NCBI RefSeq assembly: GCF_009720745.1
Contig: NZ_WNKX01000023.1
Location: forward strand, 1-64,000
Source of the DNA: Massilia eburnea
GTDB taxonomy: Bacteria; Pseudomonadota; Gammaproteobacteria; Burkholderiales; Burkholderiaceae_D
DNA: 64,000 nt
Direction: 5' to 3'
Shown here: in pieces, positions 59,327 through 64,000 of the stretch
How positions within the stretch are numbered: the first letter of the stretch is position 1
How the letters are laid out: every line of letters begins with the position of its first letter
Notes under the pieces: generated by a model
The model's input: only the letters and a program-made list of their open reading frames with translations
Told to the model about the DNA's origin: nothing
Database searches by the model: none
Position numbers and translations under genes: made by a program

Positions 59327-59823
59327 ACTGTCCTCGCTTGTTCCGATAACAGCTCTTGCAACGCGGTGCGGGCGCGCGCCAGCCGGCTGGTCAAGGTGCC
59401 GACCGGAATTTCCAGCACCTCGGCCGCATCTTTATAAGGCAAGCCTTCCACCAGCACCAGGCCAACCACCAACCGGTGCTCTTCGCTCAGCAGGCTGACG
59501 GCTTTCTGCACCGCCATCCTTTGCTGGTGGGCTTCGGCAAAGTCGTCGCCCACATGCTCCCCCTCCTCCTCCGGCGCGAACAGCTCGCTGCGGCGGGTGC
59601 GGGCGCGCAACTCGTCGATCCAGGCATTCTTAATGATGCGGAACAACCAACTGTCGAGCCGGGTCCCGGCCTGGTAAGAGCTGCTGTGCACAATGGCACG
59701 CTCCACCGACAGCTGGACCAGGTCGTCCGCATCTTCGCGGTGCCATGCCAAGGTGCGGGCAAAGCGGCGCAGTCGCGGCAGCAGGGTGGCGATTTCCTCG
59801 TGCAGGGCGTTATCGTTGTCCAT
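59323..59823 (-). CDS. ECF RNA polymerase sigma factor
   Basis: 166-residue extracytoplasmic-function sigma factor. Region 2 spans about 10-75 (RFARTLAWHREDADDLVQLSVERAI, then WLFRIIKNAWIDELRAR). Region 4 spans about 105-155 (LSEEHRLVVGLVLVEGLPYKDAAEVLEIPVGTLTSRLARAR). There is no region 3 and no C-terminal extension. The start MDNDNALHEE lacks a Shine-Dalgarno sequence and sits about 13 nt past the likely transcription start. Upstream is a GGAA-N14-CGTTCGTT element, shared with the repeat-protein gene, suggesting autoregulation. The S8 protease gene is divergent. Confidence 0.93.
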   Translation of the reverse strand: MDNDNALHEEIATLLPRLRRFARTLAWHREDADDLVQLSVERAIVHSSSYQAGTRLDSWLFRIIKNAWIDELRARTRRSELFAPEEEGEHVGDDFAEAHQQRMAVQKAVSLLSEEHRLVVGLVLVEGLPYKDAAEVLEIPVGTLTSRLARARTALQELLSEQARTV

Positions 59824-59838
59824 CAGTCATATGAGGAT

Positions 59839-59864
59839 AACGAACGGGGATGGGATTTTCTTCC
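59839..59864 (-). promoter_or_regulatory. Putative ECF-sigma promoter of the sigma gene
   Basis: On the minus strand GGAA (59864-59861), 14 nt, CGTTCGTT (59846-59839). GGAA-type -35 and CGTT-type -10 elements at about this spacing are typical of ECF promoters. The same arrangement occurs at 61326-61351, with most spacer bases also matching. Confidence 0.6.
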
Positions 59865-59921
59865 CACTTTCCATCGTTAATACAGAATAGATACCTTGAT
59901 AGCCTATATTATCATCCGACC

Positions 59922-61295
59922 ATGCCAAGCTCGCGCCCGACTTATTCCCTGTTGCGTACATGCCGCTGCCTGTTGACAGCCCTTGCCCTGCTGGCCGCTG
60001 CGGGGCCGGCGGCGGCGCAGGTCGGCTTGCCAGGATTGCCACGCCTGCCGGGTGGCAGCCTATCCAACCTGGGCGATGCCAGCTTGCGCGACCGGCTGCG
60101 CGAGCGCCTGCTGGATACGGCCGAACTGCCACGCAAGGTGTCGCTTGAGCAAATGCGGCTGCTCACCGTACGCGATTTGCTGCAGCGGCACCCGGCGCAG
60201 CTGGAGCCGGATCCTGCGGGATTCCCGGTCGTGCGGCGGGAGATCCTGGCGTGGTCGCCTTCCGCCGCCGGACTCGCGGCAGCTTCCGCGGCAGGGCTGC
60301 TCGTGGCTGACCGGCAGCAGATGCCGGAGGTTGGGCAAACCCTGGTGACCTTGCGCGTGCCGGACGGGGTGGCGACCGCCGATGCACTTTCCACCTTGCG
60401 CACCGCCGATCCGGACGGCGTCTACGATTTCGACCACATTTATATAGGCGCCGGTTCGCGCGCGGCGGATGCGGCGCCGGAAGGCGCCCCGGCCGCCGGC
60501 AAGGCGTCCTTGCCCGCGAGCGGGGCCGGGGCGCCTGGCGCGGTGGGCGGCGAGGTGCGCGTCGGCCTGGTCGACAGCGGAGTCGATGGCGGTCACGAAG
60601 TCTTCGAAAACGCCCGCATCGTGCGCTGGGGCTGCGGCGACGTCGCGCATCCGGCAGCGCACGGCACTGCCGTCGGCGCGCTCATGATCGGTAAATCGGA
60701 GCGCTTCAGTGGCGCTGCGCCTGGCGCAAAACTGTATGCCGCGGATATCTATTGCGACCAGCCGACCGGCGGTTCTGCCAGCCAGATCGTGCAGGCCTTG
60801 GCCTGGCTGGCGAAAGAACAGGTCGGCGTCATTAACATCAGCCTTGTGGGACCGCCTAACCAGATGCTGGGCCGCGTTGTGCAGGCCATGGTGGCGCGCG
60901 GACACCTGCTGGTAGCGGCGGTCGGCAATGACGGGCCGACCGCACCGCCCTTGTACCCGGCCAGCTATCCCGGCGTGGTCGGCGTGACGGGCGTCGACCC
61001 GAAGCGCAATCCGCTGCCGGAAGCCGCGCGCGGTCCGCAAGTGATGTTCGCGGCGCCCGGCAGCCAGATGGCTGCGGCGGCGATCGGCGCCCCTCCCTAT
61101 AAGCTTGTGCGCGGGACGAGTTTCGCCTCCCCCCTGGTTGCGGCACTGCTGGCGCCCAAACTGGCGGCGCCATCGCCTGCCCAGGCAGCGGCAGCCGTTT
61201 CCAGCCTGGCCGCCAGCGCCACTGCGGCGGGTGATGGCACCGGCCGCGGCGTCGTTGGCGAAAACCTGCGCATCCCTCCCTCTGCCTTCCGCTAA
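59922..61295 (+). CDS. Secreted S8 family (subtilisin-like) serine peptidase
   Basis: 457-residue exported protease. Start MPSSRPTYSLLRT is chosen because it gives a signal peptide with cleavage near residue 32 (GPAAA/Q); the frame continues 24 codons upstream and neither start has a good ribosome site. Residues about 35-205 look like a propeptide or N-terminal extension. The catalytic triad is visible: Asp218 in VGLVDSGVD, His247 in HPAAHGTAVGALM, Ser400 in GTSFASPLVAALL, with Asn336 in AAVGNDGP as the oxyanion residue. It lies between the ECF sigma pair and the repeat-protein gene, so it may process that protein or take part in the same response. Confidence 0.9.
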   Translation: MPSSRPTYSLLRTCRCLLTALALLAAAGPAAAQVGLPGLPRLPGGSLSNLGDASLRDRLRERLLDTAELPRKVSLEQMRLLTVRDLLQRHPAQLEPDPAGFPVVRREILAWSPSAAGLAAASAAGLLVADRQQMPEVGQTLVTLRVPDGVATADALSTLRTADPDGVYDFDHIYIGAGSRAADAAPEGAPAAGKASLPASGAGAPGAVGGEVRVGLVDSGVDGGHEVFENARIVRWGCGDVAHPAAHGTAVGALMIGKSERFSGAAPGAKLYAADIYCDQPTGGSASQIVQALAWLAKEQVGVINISLVGPPNQMLGRVVQAMVARGHLLVAAVGNDGPTAPPLYPASYPGVVGVTGVDPKRNPLPEAARGPQVMFAAPGSQMAAAAIGAPPYKLVRGTSFASPLVAALLAPKLAAPSPAQAAAAVSSLAASATAAGDGTGRGVVGENLRIPPSAFR

Positions 61296-61325
61296 AAAAT
61301 ATTTTCAAAAAATTTTCATCGGGAT

Positions 61326-61351
61326 GGAAGAAATTCCAAATCCCGTTCGTT
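61326..61351 (+). promoter_or_regulatory. Putative ECF-sigma promoter of the repeat-protein gene
   Basis: GGAA (61326-61329), 14 nt, CGTTCGTT (61344-61351). Both boxes and the spacing are the same as in the element before the sigma gene. The predicted transcription start is near 61358, leaving a 44-nt leader with an AAGGAGA ribosome site. Confidence 0.65.
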
Positions 61352-61401
61352 CTCTAAATGAACGCGGCGGATTTCCCGCAGCAAGTCTAAGGAGAACTGA
61401 T

Positions 61402-62799
61402 ATGAAAACCAACATCGCAACCATCATCCGCGCTGCCTTTATCGTTGCTGCCAGCGCCGCTTCCATCGCACAGGCCGGCCCACTGGGCGGCGCGCTGGGC
61501 GGCAATATCGGCGGCGGCATCGGCGGTGCGTTTGGCGGCGGCATGGGCGCGATGCGCGGCGGCATGGGCGGCGATATCGCCGGCAGCGTAACGCGCAGCG
61601 GCCGCGCCAGCGCCGACATCGCAGGCAATGCGGCCGGCAACGTGACAGCCACCGCCTCTCGCGCAGCAGCCGCAGATTCGGCTGCAAACAACGCCGCCCA
61701 GCGAGGCCTGGACGCCAGCGGCGCGGCAAATGGCGCTGCGAACCTGACCGGCAACCTGGCGCACGGCGCTGGCGCCGCTGGCGGCAATGCCGATGGTGCA
61801 GCGAACGGCGCTGGCAACGCTGCGGCAAATGGTGTCGCCGGCAAATTGGCGGGTGATGCTGCGGGCGCATCCAATCTTGGCACCCAGTTGACGCGCGGCG
61901 CCGGCGAAGTGGGCGGCAATGCCGACGGAGCGGCAAACGGCGCGGCAAACGGCGCCGAAGGCGGGCTGGCCGGCGGCGCATCTGGTGCATCGGCTCTCGG
62001 CGGCAAGGTCGCACGCCGTGCCGGCGCGGCCAGCGGCAATGCGGACAGCGCAGCAAACAGCGGTGAAGCCGGTCTCGCCAGCGGCTTGGCAGGCGGCGCT
62101 GCAGGCGCCTCCGCCCTCGGTGGCAAGGTCGCGCACGGCACCGGCGCCGCCACCGGCAGCGCCGATGGCGCAGCGAATGGCAGTGCGACCGGTGCAGCAA
62201 ACCGCTCCGCGAACGGTACCGCGAACCATAACGCACATGGCGCGGCTAACGGTGCGGGCAACGGCGCGGCGAGCGGGCTGGCCGGCGTCTCGGGCCTCGG
62301 CTCTTCGCTGAAGCGCGGCGCCGGAACTGTCAGCGGCAACGCGGATGGTGCAGCAAACGGCGCTGCAAACAGCACTGCAAACAGCAGCAAGGGCAGCGAC
62401 AAATCCGCTTCGGCCTCCGGCAATTCGAACGGTTCGTCCGGCCTGGGCGCCAGCCTGGCGCGCGGCGCGAACTCGGTAGGCGCCGGCGCCGACGGCAGCT
62501 CGAAAGGTGGCGCGAACGCAAACGCAAATCGTTCCGGCGCCAGCGGCTCGGCCAACGCCAGCGGCAATGGCGCAAGCCACGCCAACGCCAGCCACGCCAA
62601 GCGTAACGCCAACGCCGCCGCAAATGGTTCGGCGAACGGCTCGGCGAACGGTTCGGCCAGCGGCAGCAAGACCGCTCAAAGCGGCAGCCAGACCGCACCG
62701 CAGCATTCGCCAAAAAGCGCCTCCGCCAACGCCAACGTGAACGCCGGCTTTAGCGCCCAGGCAGGCAAGAACACCGCCGTTGAAGGCTCCGCGCAGTGA
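61402..62799 (+). CDS. Secreted low-complexity Gly/Ala/Asn/Ser-rich repeat protein
   Basis: 465-residue exported protein with a strong ribosome site (AAGGAGA) and signal peptide (cleavage about residue 25, IAQA/G). A Gly-rich opening (about 26-60) is followed by six imperfect units of about 40-60 residues that centre on LGxxLxRGAGxxxGNADGAANG (about 115-369). The tail is a low-complexity Ala/Asn/Ser/Gly region with basic spots (HAKRNANAAANGS). No Cys and almost no large hydrophobics occur, so it is probably extended, surface-exposed or matrix-like. An ECF-type promoter precedes it and an S8 protease gene lies upstream. I recognise no named family; structural or adhesive roles are guesses. Confidence 0.85.
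   Translation: MKTNIATIIRAAFIVAASAASIAQAGPLGGALGGNIGGGIGGAFGGGMGAMRGGMGGDIAGSVTRSGRASADIAGNAAGNVTATASRAAAADSAANNAAQRGLDASGAANGAANLTGNLAHGAGAAGGNADGAANGAGNAAANGVAGKLAGDAAGASNLGTQLTRGAGEVGGNADGAANGAANGAEGGLAGGASGASALGGKVARRAGAASGNADSAANSGEAGLASGLAGGAAGASALGGKVAHGTGAATGSADGAANGSATGAANRSANGTANHNAHGAANGAGNGAASGLAGVSGLGSSLKRGAGTVSGNADGAANGAANSTANSSKGSDKSASASGNSNGSSGLGASLARGANSVGAGADGSSKGGANANANRSGASGSANASGNGASHANASHAKRNANAAANGSANGSANGSASGSKTAQSGSQTAPQHSPKSASANANVNAGFSAQAGKNTAVEGSAQ
61744..62508 (+). repeat. Six imperfect repeats inside the Ala/Gly/Asn-rich protein gene
   Basis: Units start near residues 115, 159, 199, 239, 299 and 348 of the protein, with spacing 40-60 residues. Examples: LGTQLTRGAGEVGGNADGAA, LGGKVARRAGAASGNADSAA, LGSSLKRGAGTVSGNADGAA. 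The repeat is clearest at the protein level and was probably made by duplication of about 120-bp units. Confidence 0.8.
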
Positions 62800-62808
62800 T
62801 GCACCAGG

Positions 62809-62869
62809 CTGGGGCGAAGCGGTGGAAAAGCTTAAACTATCCAACTTTTCCGCCAGTTTTTCGCCCCAG
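62809..62869. other. Large nested inverted repeat after the repeat-protein gene
   Basis: The outer stem is CTGGGGCGAA with TTCGCCCCAG (10 bp). The inner stem is GGAAAAG with CTTTTCC. No T-run follows the outer stem, although TTTTT lies inside the 3' half after the inner stem. It could be a terminator using the inner stem, or an RNA-stabilising hairpin. Confidence 0.5.
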
Positions 62870-62972
62870 TTTCGTGGCGAGCCAGTCACTATATGGTCTT
62901 CTTCAAAAAAGGGTACACACTTTTTTCAATTAATGTGCTAATCTGCGCGCTCCATTAACCAAGGAGGTAGTA

Positions 62973-63260
62973 ATGAAAAAAGGCGAACTGATTGCAGAAT
63001 TTGCGAAGCGCACCGAAATGTCCGGCGCAGCCGCTAACGAAGCAATTAACACCCTGATCGCGATTGTTACCGAGCGTCTGAAAAAGGGCGACACCGTTGG
63101 CATCACCGGTTTCGGCACCTTCTCCGTCGCCAAGCGCGCCGCTCGTAAAGGCCGCAACCCAGCAACCGGCGAAGCGATCAAGATCGCTGCATCCAAGACC
63201 CCTAAGTTCTCGGCTGGCGCGACCCTGAAAGCCGCTGTGAACCCAACCAAGAAGAAGTAA
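62973..63260 (+). CDS. hup: HU family DNA-binding protein
   Basis: 95-residue nucleoid protein that bends DNA as a dimer. MKKGELIAEFAKRTEMSGAAANEAINTL is the helical dimerisation part, with GFGTFSVAKRAARKGRNPATGEAIKI the DNA-binding arm including the conserved GRNPxTG. The C-terminal lysine-rich tail (PTKKK) is slightly longer than in E. coli HU. AAGGAGGT gives an ideal ribosome site. A long terminator follows. It stands alone, as hup genes often do. Confidence 0.96.
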   Translation: MKKGELIAEFAKRTEMSGAAANEAINTLIAIVTERLKKGDTVGITGFGTFSVAKRAARKGRNPATGEAIKIAASKTPKFSAGATLKAAVNPTKKK

Positions 63261-63280
63261 TTCTTCCGGCGGACCGCCAG

Positions 63281-63331
63281 AACGGCGGTTCAAGACTGGC
63301 CAAAAAGGCTTGTCTTGAACCGCCGTTTTTT
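63281..63331 (+). terminator. Strong Rho-independent terminator after hup
   Basis: A 16-bp perfect stem (AACGGCGGTTCAAGAC with its complement) around a 15-nt loop, then TTTTTT. It begins 20 nt after the stop. Confidence 0.93.
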
Positions 63332-63433
63332 ATTGTGCGCCGCACCCAGGATTGGAGCCTATCCTCTAAGCCTGGCGGCCTTTCTTTTGTATGATGGCGC
63401 CATCACACACCCCACCTAACAGAGGAAATGCAA

Positions 63434-63685
63434 ATGAGCCTGCAAGAACAATTTGACCAAGCGATGGCCGATTCCAAGAACCTGCCGGAACGCCCAGACA
63501 ATATGACCCTGCTGAAGATCTACGCCCTGTTCAAGCAAGGTTCGGCAGGCGACGCCACCGGCGAGCGCCCTGGCATGACCGATTTCGTCAACCGCGCCAA
63601 ATACGACGCGTGGGCCGCACTGGCCGGCACCAGCCAGGACGACGCCAAGCAGCAGTACATCGACCTGATCGAAAGCCTGAAGTAA
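63434..63685 (+). CDS. Acyl-CoA-binding protein
   Basis: 83-residue cytosolic four-helix ACBP that binds medium and long acyl-CoA esters. Signature residues are present: DNMTLLKIYALFKQGSAGDATGERPGM followed by RAKYDAWAALAGTSQDDAKQQYIDLI. The ATG at 63434 is preferred to one 6 nt upstream, which would sit on the AGAGGAAA ribosome site. Length is normal for a stand-alone ACBP. It has no operon partner upstream. Confidence 0.95.
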   Translation: MSLQEQFDQAMADSKNLPERPDNMTLLKIYALFKQGSAGDATGERPGMTDFVNRAKYDAWAALAGTSQDDAKQQYIDLIESLK

Positions 63686-63769
63686 TTCTCCCCGAGGGGA
63701 CCGCGCGAACCACGCTGCGCTGGTTACTGGTCCCCGTCTCCGCCGCATTCGGATGCTGGTTCGGCATTC

Positions 63770-64000
63770 GTGCTGGCGCTCCTGCTGTTCTCCGCGGTTG
63801 ACCATTTCTGCCCTGCCAGCGCGCGCGTCTCCGGCTTCTGCCATACCTCCTGGCTCCGTTACTCCGACGAGTTCGCCCAATACTTCGGCGCCGCCGCCGT
63901 TTTCGTCTTCCTTTTGGGCGCAGCATTTGCTTTGTGCGAGGCCGGCGGCGGAGGCATCTGGCCCTGTGCCGCTGGCGCGCCCATCACCGGGCTAGCGGCC
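63770..64000 (+). CDS. Possible partial membrane protein gene, open at the window edge
   Basis: From GTG at 63770 the frame is open to the end of the window with coding-like, C/G-ending codons. The encoded peptide has two hydrophobic stretches (VLALLLFSAV, then FGAAAVFVFLLGAAFAL) and several Cys and aromatic residues. There is no ATG and no clear ribosome site, and the frame is open back to the acyl-CoA-binding protein's stop, so the start is unsure. The remaining 63686-63769 holds nothing else I can support. Confidence 0.3.
   Translation, partial: MLALLLFSAVDHFCPASARVSGFCHTSWLRYSDEFAQYFGAAAVFVFLLGAAFALCEAGGGGIWPCAAGAPITGLAA

Noticed and set aside
61105..61401. N-terminal extension of the repeat protein overlapping the S8 protease gene
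   Set aside because: The extension is a shadow of the protease in another frame. The ATG at 61402 has AAGGAGA upstream and begins a proper signal peptide.
63394..63405. 12-bp palindrome GATGGCGCCATC before the acyl-CoA-binding protein gene
   Set aside because: It overlaps a possible -10 region but is GC-rich and of common composition here; no second copy or regulator supports it.
1..64000. CRISPR array, insertion sequence, prophage, tRNA or rRNA genes
   Set aside because: No spaced identical repeats of CRISPR type, no transposase or integrase, no phage structural gene, and no cloverleaf or rRNA sequence was recognised in reading through the window. A tRNAscan or Rfam search was not possible.

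Overview
The window is 64 kb of GC-rich, densely coding chromosome. It looks like a betaproteobacterium of the family Oxalobacteraceae (Massilia, Duganella or Janthinobacterium-like). That placement rests on gene content and order: glnA-DUF4124-ntrB-ntrC, yhdP-nitrilase-tldD, tkt-gap, an Oxalobacteraceae-style crowd of large TonB-dependent receptors with VEITGSSIKR-type N-termini, and short intergenic palindromes built on GGGTCTGACCC. No rRNA, tRNA, phage, insertion sequence or CRISPR array was seen.

Layout. 1-1.2 kb: end of a Dpp-type peptide ABC permease operon. 1.4-7.7 kb: two paralogous TonB-dependent receptors. 7.9-9.9 kb: aroG, preceded by what reads as a complete Phe/Tyr attenuator (promoter, leader peptide, terminator), then udk. 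9.9-16.4 kb: yhdP-nitrilase-tldD. 16.5-21.3 kb: glnE, a secreted Cache protein, and a divergent GST / WYL regulator pair. 21.4-36.6 kb: three more TonB receptors interleaved with tkt-gap, rsmE and a FAD oxidoreductase. 36.8-39.7 kb: an HD-GYP response regulator and a GAF histidine kinase. 39.8-45.6 kb: corA and the nitrogen cluster glnA-DUF4124-ntrBC, with a sigma54 promoter and three NtrC-like sites. 45.6-53.4 kb: a rhodanese, a sixth TonB receptor, a TAXI-type binding protein and a large unusual class A PBP-like protein. 53.7-58 kb: five genes with overlapping ends (beta-propeller, CE4-like deacetylase, fatty-acid-hydroxylase-like, EI24, CinA-like). 58.2-63.7 kb: FKBP, an ECF sigma/anti-sigma pair, an S8 protease, a secreted Ala/Gly/Asn/Ser-rich repeat protein, HU and an acyl-CoA-binding protein.

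How the parts work together. Nitrogen assimilation is unusually complete: GlnA carries the adenylylation tyrosine, GlnE is the adenylyltransferase that would modify it, and NtrBC with the sigma54 promoter would control its transcription. The six outer-membrane receptors suggest an environmental heterotroph that scavenges diverse large ligands. No TonB/ExbBD genes are present to power them locally.

The two most interesting local systems are (1) the aroG leader, a 21-codon ORF with five Phe and one Tyr codon in an eight-residue stretch just ahead of a terminator; and (2) a putative ECF sigma regulon. In the second, the sigma gene's own upstream region and the region before the repeat-protein gene share a GGAA-N14-CGTTCGTT motif. 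This links sigma factor, anti-sigma factor, S8 protease and repeat protein. A third theme is intergenic palindromes that begin exactly at, or supply, the stop codons of neighbouring genes.
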